DNA of 64,000 nt, from contig NZ_JACXYX010000015.1 in the NCBI RefSeq assembly GCF_014779655.1, positions 1 to 64,000 on the forward strand. Direction: 5' to 3'. The translations under genes and the position numbers were made by a program. The notes beneath the pieces were generated by a model that did no database searches, was not told the origin of the DNA, and was given only the letters and a program-made list of their open reading frames with translations. The DNA is from Nocardioides ganghwensis (GTDB taxonomy: Bacteria; Actinomycetota; Actinomycetes; Propionibacteriales; Nocardioidaceae). How positions within the stretch are numbered: the first letter of the stretch is position 1; every line of letters starts with the position of its first letter. This document shows, one piece after another, positions 7,770 through 15,852 of this stretch.

Positions 7770-8627
7770 ATGGAGCCCCGCGACGTGCGCGCTGCCGGTG
7801 CCGTGGTGACCCGCAAGGGCGGAGACGTGCTGCTCGTGCACCGCCCGAAGTACGACGACTGGTCCTTCCCCAAGGGCAAGCTCGACCCCGGCGAGCACAC
7901 GGTCACGGCCGCGGTGCGCGAGGTGGCGGAGGAGACGGGTCTCGACGTGCGGCTGGGGCCGGCGCTGAGCCCGCAGCGCTACCGGCAGTCCAACGGCCGG
8001 TGGAAGTCGGTCGACTACTGGACCGCGCGCGTGGTGGGCGGCGACGACGTCTCCGGCTACCGCCCCAACGCCGAGATCGACGAGGTGGAGTGGGTGCCGT
8101 GGAAGGACGCCGTCCGCCGGCTGACCTATCCCTACGACCGCGACACCCTCGCCGAGGCGCGCCCCCTGCGCCGCCGGACGAGGGCGCTGGTGGTGCTGCG
8201 CCACGGCAAGGCACGCTCGCGGGGCGCGTGGAAGAAGGACGACCGCCTGCGCCCGCTCGTACGGCTCGGCGAGACGCAGGCACAGCGGCTCGTGCCGCTG
8301 CTGGCCGCGTTCGACGTGACGGTGGCCCACTCCTCCTCCAGCACCCGCTGCGTCCAGACGGTGACGCCGTACGCCGAGGTGACCGGCTGGCCGGTGAAGC
8401 TCTACGACGAGCTCAGCGAGGAGGGCGCGACGGTGGACGGGGTCGTGGACGTCGTCGACGCCCTGCTCGAGAGTGGGGAGAGTGCCGTGCTCTGCACCCA
8501 CCGGCCCGTGCTGCCGACGGTCCTCGACGCGCTCGGCGTGCCGGACGTCAAGCTCGAGCCGGGCGCGATGCTGGTGGCCCACCACCGCAAGGGCCGGGTC
8601 GTGGCCTCGGAGCTGCTCCAGCCCTGA
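7770..8627 (+). CDS. mutT1: Nudix hydrolase + histidine phosphatase (MutT1-like)
   Basis: 285 residues, two domains. Residues 1-135 are a Nudix hydrolase with the full box GKLDPGEHTVTAAVREVAEE followed by TGLDV. Residues about 140-285 are a histidine-phosphatase domain with the RHG core (VVLRHGKARS) and later CTHRPVL. This fusion matches mycobacterial MutT1, which removes oxidised nucleotides (8-oxo-dGTP/GTP) and diadenosine polyphosphates. It starts only 40 bp from the divergent DUF3352-like gene. Downstream is the pst operon, but nothing shows co-transcription. Confidence 0.85.
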   Translation: MEPRDVRAAGAVVTRKGGDVLLVHRPKYDDWSFPKGKLDPGEHTVTAAVREVAEETGLDVRLGPALSPQRYRQSNGRWKSVDYWTARVVGGDDVSGYRPNAEIDEVEWVPWKDAVRRLTYPYDRDTLAEARPLRRRTRALVVLRHGKARSRGAWKKDDRLRPLVRLGETQAQRLVPLLAAFDVTVAHSSSSTRCVQTVTPYAEVTGWPVKLYDELSEEGATVDGVVDVVDALLESGESAVLCTHRPVLPTVLDALGVPDVKLEPGAMLVAHHRKGRVVASELLQP

Positions 8628-8758
8628 GCGGTCTGCAGGGCGGCTTGCAGGGCGGCCTGCTTCTAGGACGGTCTGCCGTGCCTCGTCAAGGGCGCCCGGA
8701 CGAGTTCATGTGATCGTCGTCTCACGCCCGGACGGGTGATGCCAACCGGTCCTGCCGA

Positions 8759-8780
8759 GTTCACCGCCCGTTCACCGACG
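8759..8780 (+). promoter_or_regulatory. PHO box upstream of pstS
   Basis: Two adjacent 11-bp direct repeats, GTTCACCGCCC (8759-8769) and GTTCACCGACG (8770-8780), match the actinobacterial PhoP-binding unit (G-G/T-TCAYYYR-G/C-G). A further GTTCATGTGAT lies at 8704. The box is 76 bp before the pstS start. PhoP control is inferred from the motif. Confidence 0.8.
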
Positions 8781-8855
8781 GCGGCGTGGTCGTTCTCCTG
8801 CCGTGCCTACCTTCCTGATCGTCAGCACACACGAAGACCTTTCAGGAGCAACGAA

Positions 8856-9812
8856 GTGAAGCGCACTTCTCACCGCTGGAGCATCGCGTCCGGCGTGGCC
8901 GTCCTGGCCCTCACCCTGGCCGCCTGTGGTGGCGGCGACGCCGGCGCCTCCGAGGGCGGCTCGGGTGCCAGCGGCACCGTCGCCGTCGACGGGTCCTCCA
9001 CCGTCGAGCCCATGTCCAAGGCGGCCTCCGAGCTGCTCTCCGAGGAGAACCCCGACGTACGCGTCACGGTCGGCGCTGCCGGCACCGGCGGCGGCTTCGA
9101 GGTGTTCTGCCAGGGCCAGACGGACATCTCCGACGCCTCGCGCCCCATCGAGGAGGACGAGGTCGCCGCGTGTGAGGAGGGCGGTGTCGAGTTCACCGAG
9201 CTCCAGGTCGCCACGGACGCGCTGACCGTCGCCGTCCACCCCGACCTCGCGGTCGACTGCATCACCTCCGAGCAGCTCGTCGAGCTCTTCGGCCCCGGCT
9301 CCGACGTCACCAACTGGAGCGACCTCGACCCGAGCTTCCCGGACCAGGAGATCTCGTTCTTCATCCCGGGCACCGACTCCGGCACCTACGACTACATGGC
9401 CGCCGACGTCGTCGCGGACGAGTCCGAGGAGCTCCGCAAGGACGTCGAGTCCTCCGAGGACGACAACGTGCTCGTCCAGGGCATCTCCGGCACCGAGGGT
9501 GCGGTCGGCTTCTTCGGCTACACCTACTACGAGGAGAACATGGACTCGCTGAAGGCGCTGTCCATCGACGACGGCAACGGCTGTGTCGAGCCGTCCGCCG
9601 AGACCGCGCAGGCCGGCGAGTACACCCCGCTGTCCCGCCCGCTCTTCATCTACGTCAGCAACTCCTCGTACTCGGAGAACGCCGCGACCAAGGAGTACGT
9701 GGACTTCTACATCGAGAACCTCGAGACCATCGCCGAGGCGGCGAAGTACATCCCGCTGAGCGAGGAGCTCTACGGCGAGACCCAGAGCGCCCTCGAGGGC
9801 CTCTCCTCCTGA
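8856..9812 (+). CDS. pstS: Phosphate-binding lipoprotein PstS
   Basis: 318 residues. The GTG at 8856 follows AGGAG (8844-8848). Residues 1-24 form a lipoprotein signal peptide with lipobox LAAC, so the protein is anchored outside the membrane. Phosphate-contacting segments typical of PstS are present: VDGSSTVEPMS near residue 45, GAAGTGGGFEVFC, DASRPI and PGTDSGTYDYM. It delivers phosphate to PstCA. First gene of pstSCAB, with a PHO box upstream. Confidence 0.95.
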   Translation: MKRTSHRWSIASGVAVLALTLAACGGGDAGASEGGSGASGTVAVDGSSTVEPMSKAASELLSEENPDVRVTVGAAGTGGGFEVFCQGQTDISDASRPIEEDEVAACEEGGVEFTELQVATDALTVAVHPDLAVDCITSEQLVELFGPGSDVTNWSDLDPSFPDQEISFFIPGTDSGTYDYMAADVVADESEELRKDVESSEDDNVLVQGISGTEGAVGFFGYTYYEENMDSLKALSIDDGNGCVEPSAETAQAGEYTPLSRPLFIYVSNSSYSENAATKEYVDFYIENLETIAEAAKYIPLSEELYGETQSALEGLSS

Positions 9813-9834
9813 CCGGAAGAGTCGTCATCCTTCT

Positions 9835-10776
9835 ATGAGCAGCAACAACACTGCCGGCGCAGGCCCGTCCCTCGGGGCGGGCCTGCCCGGCGCTTCCGTC
9901 AACCTGGGCCGCAAGCCGCGCCCGGGCGAGACCGCGATCAAGGCCGTCCTGTTCGTGTCGGCGATGCTGTCCGTCGCCATCACGGTCGGGATCCTCGTCG
10001 CGTTGGTCGAGCCCGTCATCCACTTCTTCGCCGAGGTGCCGTTCGGGGACTTCTTCTCCTTCGACGAGGGACAGCGCTTCGCCGTCTTCCCGCTGATCAC
10101 GGCGACGCTGATGACGACCGCCATCGCGCTGATGGTCTCCGTCCCGCTCGGCCTCGGCGCGGCCATGTACCTGTCGGAGTACGCCTCGCGGCGCGCCCGC
10201 AAGTACCTCAAGCCGACCGTCGAGCTGCTGGCCGGCGTACCGTCCGTCGTCTACGGCTTCTTCGCGGTCATGTTCGTCACCCCGACCCTGCTCCAGGACA
10301 TCCTCGGTCTCGGCGTGGGGTTCACCAACGCCCTGGCCGCCGGCCTGGTGCTCGGCGTGATGATCATCCCGACCATCGCCTCCCTGGCCGAGGACGCCTT
10401 CTCGGCCGTGCCGCAGGCCCTGCGGCAGGGGTCGTACGCCATGGGTGCCAACCGGATGCAGACGACCCTGCGCGTCGTGCTGCCCGCGGCCCTGTCCGGC
10501 GTCGCCGCGGCGATCGTGCTGGGCCTGTCCCGGGCGGTCGGCGAGACCATGATCGTGGCGCTCGCGGCCGGGTCGCAGAAGAACTTCAGCCTCAACCCCC
10601 TCGAGGGGATGCAGACCATGACGGGCTTCATGGCGACCACGGCGGGCGGTGAGAACCCCGTCGGCTCGACCTCGTACAACACGCTGTTCGCGGTCGGCCT
10701 GACGCTGTTCGTCATCACCTTCGTGATCAACATGGTCAGCATCGCCCTCGTCCGTCGTTACAGGCAGGCCTACTGA
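9835..10776 (+). CDS. pstC: Phosphate ABC transporter permease PstC
   Basis: 313 residues with about six transmembrane helices. The binding-protein-dependent permease loop is visible as EDAFSAVPQALRQGSYAMGA (EAA-type motif contacting PstB), followed by the helix LSGVAAAIVLGLSRAVGETM. It starts 22 bp after pstS and its TGA overlaps the pstA ATG by one base (TGATG), so the two are translationally coupled. Confidence 0.93.
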   Translation: MSSNNTAGAGPSLGAGLPGASVNLGRKPRPGETAIKAVLFVSAMLSVAITVGILVALVEPVIHFFAEVPFGDFFSFDEGQRFAVFPLITATLMTTAIALMVSVPLGLGAAMYLSEYASRRARKYLKPTVELLAGVPSVVYGFFAVMFVTPTLLQDILGLGVGFTNALAAGLVLGVMIIPTIASLAEDAFSAVPQALRQGSYAMGANRMQTTLRVVLPAALSGVAAAIVLGLSRAVGETMIVALAAGSQKNFSLNPLEGMQTMTGFMATTAGGENPVGSTSYNTLFAVGLTLFVITFVINMVSIALVRRYRQAY

Positions 10777-11681
10777 TGAGCGTCGCAACCGCCACCGCCC
10801 GGGACACCGTCCGCATCGCGACGGGCAGGAGCCGTGACCGGAGCGCGGCGTCCCTGGTCTTCCTTGGGCTGCTGTGGTTCTCCCTCTTCTTCGGCGTGAT
10901 GGTCCTCGTCGTGCTGATCACCGACACCGCCATCGCCGGGTCCGGCCGCTTCGACTCCGCGCTGGTCACCGGCTACGACTCGACCCTCTACCCCGAGCGC
11001 ACGGGGTTCCGGGCCGGCATCCTCGGCAGCCTGTGGCTGATGCTCTTCACGGCGGTCATGGCCGTGCCCCTGGGCATCGCCGCGGCGGTCTACCTCGAGG
11101 AGTTCGCCGACTCGACCCGGTGGTACAACCGGATCATCGAGGTCAACCTCCAGAACCTCGCCGCGGTCCCGTCCATCGTCTACGGCCTCCTCGCCGTGGC
11201 GGTGATGGCGCTGATCGGCATCGAGCGCAAGGGCATCGTGCTCGGCGGCGCGATCGCGCTCGCCCTGCTCATCCTCCCGGTCATCATCATCACGACCCGC
11301 GAGGCTGTCCGCGCCGTGCCCGAGGAGATCCGTCAGGGCTCCCTCGCGCTCGGGGCGACCACGTGGCAGACGACGTGGCGGCAGGTCCTCCCGTCCGCCG
11401 TCCCGGGCATCGCGACCGGCACGATCCTCGGCCTGTCGCGCGCGATCGGGGAGGCGGCTCCGCTGCTGATGCTCGGACTCGCCTCGTCGGTGCGTTTCGA
11501 CCCCGAGGGCATGATGAGTCCCATCACGGCGCTGCCCATCCAGATCTACGGCCTGAGCTCGAGCTCGCAGCAGGCGTTCCAGGACGCTGCCTCGGCAGCC
11601 ATCATCGTCCTCCTGGTGATGATCCTGAGCCTCAACGGGCTGGCCATCTTCATCCGCAACAAGTTCCAGCGATCCTGGTGA
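10776..11681 (+). CDS. pstA: Phosphate ABC transporter permease PstA
   Basis: 301 residues, six predicted membrane helices. The EAA-type loop reads TREAVRAVPEEIRQGSLALG and is followed by GTILGLSRAIGEAAPLL, as in PstA. It pairs with PstC to form the channel. Overlaps pstC by one base and ends 15 bp before pstB. Confidence 0.93.
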   Translation: MSVATATARDTVRIATGRSRDRSAASLVFLGLLWFSLFFGVMVLVVLITDTAIAGSGRFDSALVTGYDSTLYPERTGFRAGILGSLWLMLFTAVMAVPLGIAAAVYLEEFADSTRWYNRIIEVNLQNLAAVPSIVYGLLAVAVMALIGIERKGIVLGGAIALALLILPVIIITTREAVRAVPEEIRQGSLALGATTWQTTWRQVLPSAVPGIATGTILGLSRAIGEAAPLLMLGLASSVRFDPEGMMSPITALPIQIYGLSSSSQQAFQDAASAAIIVLLVMILSLNGLAIFIRNKFQRSW

Positions 11682-11696
11682 GAGAGACACACTGAC

Positions 11697-12572
11697 ATGG
11701 CTTCAGCCACTTCCTCCGACACGTTCCCCCAGATGGGCTCGCTCGGCGAGGTCCACGTGAGCGCCGAGCGGCGCCTGCCGGACGCGCCGGTCAACCCCGT
11801 CATGGAGACACGTGACCTCAACGTCTTCTACGGCGACTTCCACGCCGTCCACGACGTCAACCTGGCCTACGGCCGTCACGAGATCACCGCCATGATCGGG
11901 CCCTCCGGGTGCGGCAAGTCGACGGTCCTGCGGTGCCTCAACCGGATGAACGACCTGGTGGCCGGCGCGCACGTCGAGGGCGAGGTGCTCTACCACGGCC
12001 AGGACATCTACCAGAAGAACGTCGACCCGATCGCCGTGCGCACCCAGATCGGCATGGTGTTCCAGAAGCCCAACCCGTTCCCCAAGTCGATCTACGACAA
12101 CATCGCCTACGGCCCCCGGGTCACCGGCATGAAGGTCGACAACATGGACGACCTGGTCGAGGAGGCGCTGCGCGGCGCCGCGCTCTGGGACGAGGTGAAG
12201 GACAAGCTCAAGCAGTCGGCGTACGGCCTCTCGGGCGGGCAGCAGCAGCGCCTGTGCATCGCTCGTACGATCGCGACCAAGCCCGACGTGATCCTGATGG
12301 ACGAGCCGTGCTCGGCCCTCGACCCGATCGCCACCGCCCGCGTCGAGGACCTGATGCTCGAGCTGCGCAACGAGTACACGATCATCGTCGTGACCCACAA
12401 CATGCAGCAGGCCGCCCGCGTCTCGGACCGTACGGCGTTCTTCACCGCGCGCCCCGACGAGACCACCGGCAACCGCACCGGCCTCCTGGTCGAGTACGAC
12501 CTCACGTCGACGATCTTCTCCAACCCCAACGACAAGCGCACCGAGGACTACATCTCGGGTCGCTTCGGCTGA
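11697..12572 (+). CDS. pstB: Phosphate ABC transporter ATPase PstB
   Basis: 291 residues. Walker A GPSGCGKS at about 68-75, Q-loop around [16 protein letters not shown] (PstB-specific), signature LSGGQQQRL, Walker [13 protein letters not shown] and switch His in VVTHNMQQ. It energises PstCA from the cytoplasm. Compared with typical PstB (about 255 residues) it has an N-terminal extension of about 30 residues. Last gene of the operon; no phoU follows. Confidence 0.95.
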   Translation: MASATSSDTFPQMGSLGEVHVSAERRLPDAPVNPVMETRDLNVFYGDFHAVHDVNLAYGRHEITAMIGPSGCGKSTVLRCLNRMNDLVAGAHVEGEVLYHGQDIYQKNVDPIAVRTQIGMVFQKPNPFPKSIYDNIAYGPRVTGMKVDNMDDLVEEALRGAALWDEVKDKLKQSAYGLSGGQQQRLCIARTIATKPDVILMDEPCSALDPIATARVEDLMLELRNEYTIIVVTHNMQQAARVSDRTAFFTARPDETTGNRTGLLVEYDLTSTIFSNPNDKRTEDYISGRFG

Positions 12573-12592
12573 GCGGCTCCTCCTGGGCCTCG

Positions 12593-12635
12593 GCGTCATC
12601 CGGATCCGGACCCATGGGTGCGGATCCGCATGACG
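12593..12635. repeat. 44-bp palindromic repeat, copy 1
   Basis: Outer arms GCGTCAT and ATGAC(G) flank an inner pair of CGGATCCG-type arms around CCCATGGGTGCGG. First of a close pair behind pstB. The family consensus has arms GCGTCATGC/GTATGACGC, then GAACC.../...TTC, then GCAC/GTGC around a CCATGA-type loop. Confidence 0.8.
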
Positions 12636-12766
12636 GTCGGGGTGGCCCGGAACGTCCTGGTGGTTCGGTCGGGGGTTCGACCCACCAGGGCGTCCCCGGC
12701 CCCCCCGGCCCGGTCGGCGTGATCCCGGGGCGGTGATCCCGGGGCGGGATCCCGGGGCCCGGGTCG

Positions 12767-12810
12767 GCGTCATACCGATCCGAACCCATCAGTGCGGGTT
12801 CGCATGACGC
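12767..12810. repeat. 44-bp palindromic repeat, copy 2
   Basis: Begins GCGTCATACCGATCCGAACC and ends GGGTTCGCATGACGC. Second of the pair behind pstB, 174 bp after copy 1, same orientation. Confidence 0.85.
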
Positions 12811-12932
12811 TCGCCGGTCGGCACGACCAGCGTCGCGCCACGATCCGTCCACAGGCGGGGGCGAGGGCCGCTGGTCCACAGGCGAAGGGCCGGCTGCTGG
12901 CGGACGTACGTCGGCGCCGCGACCGTGGAGTG

Positions 12933-13895
12933 GTGACCGAACAGACTCCCCGCACCGCATCCCTCAGGGCCGCTCGGCGTCGTCGGGCAGAGGAGCTCGC
13001 CCGCGCCCAGGCGTGGTCCGTGTCGCGACGCCAGCTGTACGCCGCCGGCCTCACCCGAGCGGAGCTGCGGGCCAACGTACGAGCTCGGAGGTGGCAGCTC
13101 GTGGGCCGGCACGTCGTCGTGGTGCACACCGGTCCGATGGCGCTCGACACGATCCTGTGGGCGGCCCAGCTGTCGGGCGGCCCCCGTGCTCGGCTCGACG
13201 GGGCGTCGTCGCTGATCGCGGCTGGCCTGCGAGGCTTCGACGTCGACCGCCACCGCGTCTCGGTCCCGCGTGGCGCCCGCGTGTTCCGGGACCCCGTTGT
13301 CGACGTACGCCAGACGCGCCGCTGGCGTACCGACGACCTGGTCGGTGGTGGCGGACCACCTCGTACGCGCCCGGAGGTGGCCGCCGTCCGCGGCGCGCTG
13401 TGGGCGCGGAGCGACCGGCAGGCCGCGCTGCTGCTCACCATGGTCGTCCAGCAGGGTGTCGTGCCTCCAGACCGGATCGGTCAGGCGCTGCTCCAGGTGA
13501 AGCGCGACCGTCGGCTGACGTTCGTGATCGACGTGGTCACCGACCTGCTGGGCGGGGTGCGGAGCCTGGCCGAGCTCGACTTCGCGCGCGAGTGCCGCAG
13601 GAGGGGGATCCCCGAGCCGACCCGCCAGGTCGTACGCCGCGGCAAGGACGGCCGCTACTACCTCGACGTGTTCTGGGAGGAGTGGGGCGTCGTGGTCGAG
13701 GTGGACGGCATCCAGCACGCTCTTGCGCAGGAGGTCGTGGCCGACGCGCTACGACACAACGACGTGACCCTCGACAACCTCACGGTGCTGAGGGTCCCGG
13801 TCCTCGGTTTCCGCGTCGCCGCTGACGAGTTCTTCGCCCAGATCGAGCGGGCGCTGGCCGACGCAGGCTGTACGGAGCTCGGCCCCGCGGCCTGA
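12933..13895 (+). CDS. DUF559-type endonuclease-like protein, AbiEi-like N-terminus
   Basis: 320 residues from GTG at 12933 (a GTG three bases earlier overlaps GGAG and is equally possible). Residues about 15-70 resemble the winged-helix domain seen in AbiEi-type antitoxins (VSRRQLYAAGLTRAELRANV). The C-terminal third has a Vsr/DUF559-like nuclease core: LAELDFARECRRRGI, YYLDVFWEEWGVVVEVDGIQH with the acidic D...E.D pattern, and LRVPVLGFRV. Proteins of this build are frequent orphans in actinobacteria; no partner toxin is adjacent. A paralogue lies at 52696-53535. Activity is unproven. Confidence 0.6.
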   Translation: MTEQTPRTASLRAARRRRAEELARAQAWSVSRRQLYAAGLTRAELRANVRARRWQLVGRHVVVVHTGPMALDTILWAAQLSGGPRARLDGASSLIAAGLRGFDVDRHRVSVPRGARVFRDPVVDVRQTRRWRTDDLVGGGGPPRTRPEVAAVRGALWARSDRQAALLLTMVVQQGVVPPDRIGQALLQVKRDRRLTFVIDVVTDLLGGVRSLAELDFARECRRRGIPEPTRQVVRRGKDGRYYLDVFWEEWGVVVEVDGIQHALAQEVVADALRHNDVTLDNLTVLRVPVLGFRVAADEFFAQIERALADAGCTELGPAA

Positions 13896-13940
13896 GCGCC
13901 CGGCGTACGGCGGGCCGCGCACCGTCGCCGGGCCTCCTGA

Positions 13941-13984
13941 GCGTCATGCGGACCGGCACCTATGGCTGCGGCTTCGTATGACGC
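13941..13984. repeat. 44-bp palindromic repeat, copy 3
   Basis: Begins GCGTCATGCGGACCGGCACC and ends CTTCGTATGACGC. Part of a 63-bp tandem duplication with copy 4; both are preceded by CGCCGGGCCTCCTGA. Confidence 0.9.
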
Positions 13985-14003
13985 AGCCCGCCGGGCCTCC
14001 TGA

Positions 14004-14047
14004 GCGTCATGCGAACCGGCACCTATGGCTGCGGCTTCGTATGACGC
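14004..14047. repeat. 44-bp palindromic repeat, copy 4
   Basis: Differs from copy 3 at a single base. Lies in the convergent gap between the DUF559-like gene and pit, where the hairpin could also stop transcription from both sides. Confidence 0.9.
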
Positions 14048-14057
14048 AGCCGGCCCG

Positions 14058-15053
14058 TCAGGGGAGGAAGATCCGCGCGATCCAGTAGCAGATCGCGGCG
14101 GCGAGGGCGGCGGCCGGGAAGGTCAGCACCCAGGCGGTGAGGATCGACTTCGCCACGCCCCAGCGCACCGCGGAGAGGCGCTTGGTCGCACCCACGCCCA
14201 TGACGGCGGAGGTGATGGTGTGGGTGGTGGAGATGGGGGCGTGGAAGGCGTACGCCGTGGTGTAGAGCACCGACGCGGCGACGGCCTCGGCGGCGAAACC
14301 GCGCGGCGGGTCGAGGTGGATGATGCGCCGGCCGAGCGTACGCATGATGCGCCAGCCGCCCGAGTAGGTGCCGGCCGAGATCGCGGCGGCGGCGGCGAAG
14401 ATGACCCACAGCGGGAGCGGGTCGTCGGCGCCGACGTAGCCGCCGGCGAGCAGCGCCAGGAAGATCACGCCCATCGTCTTCTGCGCGTCCTGGAGGCCGT
14501 GGCCGAGCGCCATCGCGGCGGCGGAGATCGTCTGCGCGATCTTGAAGCCGCGGTTGGCGCGACTGGGGTTGGCGCGACGGAAGAGCCACATGATCGCGAC
14601 CATCAGCACGAAGCCGAGGGAGAAGGCGACGACGGGGGAGAGGAACATCGGGATGACGACCTTCTCCAGCACGACGTTCCAGTTGGCCGTGGCGCCGGCG
14701 GCGACCGCGGAGCCGACGAGGCCGCCGATGAGGGCGTGCGAGGACGACGAGGGCAGGCCGTAGTACCAGGTGATCATGTTCCAGGTGATCGCGCCGAGGA
14801 GCCCGCACATCACGATCACCAGCGCGTGGCTGCCGGTGCCGGGGTCGATCGTCTCGGAGACGGTCTGGGCGACCTTCTGGCCGAGGAAGGCGCCGACGAA
14901 GTTCATGACGGCGGCCATGGCCAGGGCGACGCGAGGCTTGAGGGCGCCCGTCGAGACGGACGTCGCGATTGCGTTGGCCGCGTCGTGGAAGCCGTTGGTG
15001 TAGTCGAACACCAGGGCGACGACGACGACGGCAATGATGATGCCGATCTCCAT
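14058..15053 (-). CDS. pit: Low-affinity inorganic phosphate transporter, PiT family
   Basis: 331 residues, about ten membrane helices. Both PiT signature repeats are visible: DYTNGFHDAANAIATSVSTG near the N-terminus and the related C-terminal half with FHAPISTTHTITSAVMGVG. Imports phosphate, usually as a metal-phosphate complex. It starts 5 bp after the DUF47 gene, the usual partner arrangement. With pstSCAB and ppk nearby it forms a phosphate island. Confidence 0.92.
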   Translation of the reverse strand: MEIGIIIAVVVVALVFDYTNGFHDAANAIATSVSTGALKPRVALAMAAVMNFVGAFLGQKVAQTVSETIDPGTGSHALVIVMCGLLGAITWNMITWYYGLPSSSSHALIGGLVGSAVAAGATANWNVVLEKVVIPMFLSPVVAFSLGFVLMVAIMWLFRRANPSRANRGFKIAQTISAAAMALGHGLQDAQKTMGVIFLALLAGGYVGADDPLPLWVIFAAAAAISAGTYSGGWRIMRTLGRRIIHLDPPRGFAAEAVAASVLYTTAYAFHAPISTTHTITSAVMGVGATKRLSAVRWGVAKSILTAWVLTFPAAALAAAICYWIARIFLP

Positions 15054-15058
15054 CAGTC

Positions 15059-15676
15059 TTACGACTCCTTGACGGCGATCTGCTCCACGATGTTGGCGAC
15101 CTTCTCGAAGGCATCGATCGCCCCCTCGAGGGACTCCACGATGTCCTTCAGCTTGAGGACCTCGAGCGCCTCGTACTCACCGCTGAAGAGGTTGGCCAGG
15201 ATGCGGCGGTAGGACTTGTCGCCGGTGTTCTCGAGGCGGTTGATCTCGATCCAGTACTCGTCGAGCTTGCCCATCGACTCCAGCGACGGCATGGCCTCGG
15301 CGGTGAGCTCGGCGCAGCGCTGGAGCACCTCCACCTGCTGGGTCGTCTCCGCGGGCAGCGACGTGACCTCGTAGAGCAGGACCAGGTCGACGGCCTCGTC
15401 CATCATGTCCATGACGTCGTCGAGCGCCGACGCGAGGTGGTAGATGTCCTCGCGGTCGAACGGGGTGACGAACGTGCTGTTCACCCGTCGGATGATCGAG
15501 TGGGTGGTCTCGTCTGCGGCGTGCTCGGCCTCGCGCATGCGCTGGGCGATCTCTGCCTTCGAGTTGCCGTCCGACAGCATCTCGCTGAGCAGCTGGGAAC
15601 CGACGACGAGGTGGTTGGCAGCCTCGCTGAAGAGGTCGTAGAACGAGCTGTCGACAGGGCGGAACTTCAAACGCAC
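15059..15676 (-). CDS. DUF47 PhoU-like PiT accessory protein
   Basis: 205 residues from the GTG at 15676, which has CGGAG 6 bp upstream; an ATG at 15715 would add 13 residues but runs through a candidate PHO box. The all-helical sequence begins FRPVDSSFYDLFSEAANHLV and carries the two metal-binding helix motifs EHAADETTH and EDIYHLASALDDVMDMMDEA, as in DUF47/PhoU-like proteins. These proteins modulate the adjacent PiT transporter. Likely cotranscribed with pit. Confidence 0.85.
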   Translation of the reverse strand: MRLKFRPVDSSFYDLFSEAANHLVVGSQLLSEMLSDGNSKAEIAQRMREAEHAADETTHSIIRRVNSTFVTPFDREDIYHLASALDDVMDMMDEAVDLVLLYEVTSLPAETTQQVEVLQRCAELTAEAMPSLESMGKLDEYWIEINRLENTGDKSYRRILANLFSGEYEALEVLKLKDIVESLEGAIDAFEKVANIVEQIAVKES

Positions 15677-15705
15677 GGTGAACTCCGAACGGGGGGCGGA
15701 TGAAC
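15677..15705 (-). promoter_or_regulatory. Degenerate PHO-box-like repeat before DUF47-pit
   Basis: On the minus strand GTTCATCCGCC and GTTCACC lie exactly 22 bp (two 11-bp units) apart, with a degraded middle unit. They abut the GTG start, so a promoter here would have almost no leader; this weakens the call. The overlapping TGAACC-AC-GGTTCA palindrome (15701-15714) is an alternative operator. Confidence 0.35.
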
Positions 15706-15852
15706 CGTGGTTCATGGTAGGGGGTCAGCGGCCCAACGGCGCAAGTTGCGGCGCCCGTCCCCGGACGGGTGTGACGCGGGGCTCAGCGGCGGACTCAGCG
15801 ACGGGCTCAGCGACGGGCTCAGCAGCGGCCCCGGCCGCACGCCAGCGGCTGG

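Larger units (their letters stand above)
12573..12932. other. Repeat-rich intergenic region after pstB
   Basis: This 360-bp stretch holds two copies of the 44-bp palindromic repeat (12593 and 12767). Between them, at 12719-12757, are three tandem copies of a GATCCCGGGGCGG-type unit. No coding signal was accepted; an in-frame extension of the following gene back to 12792 would run through a repeat copy. Confidence 0.6.

Noticed and set aside
7730..7771. ATG at 7771 as start of the DUF3352-like protein
   Set aside because: It would overlap the start codon of the divergent MutT1-like gene and lacks a ribosome-binding site; GTG at 7729 has GAGGAG in place.
6615..8585. 656-codon minus-strand frame
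   Set aside because: Runs antisense through mutT1 and in another frame of the DUF3352-like gene; Arg/Gly-rich and unsupported.
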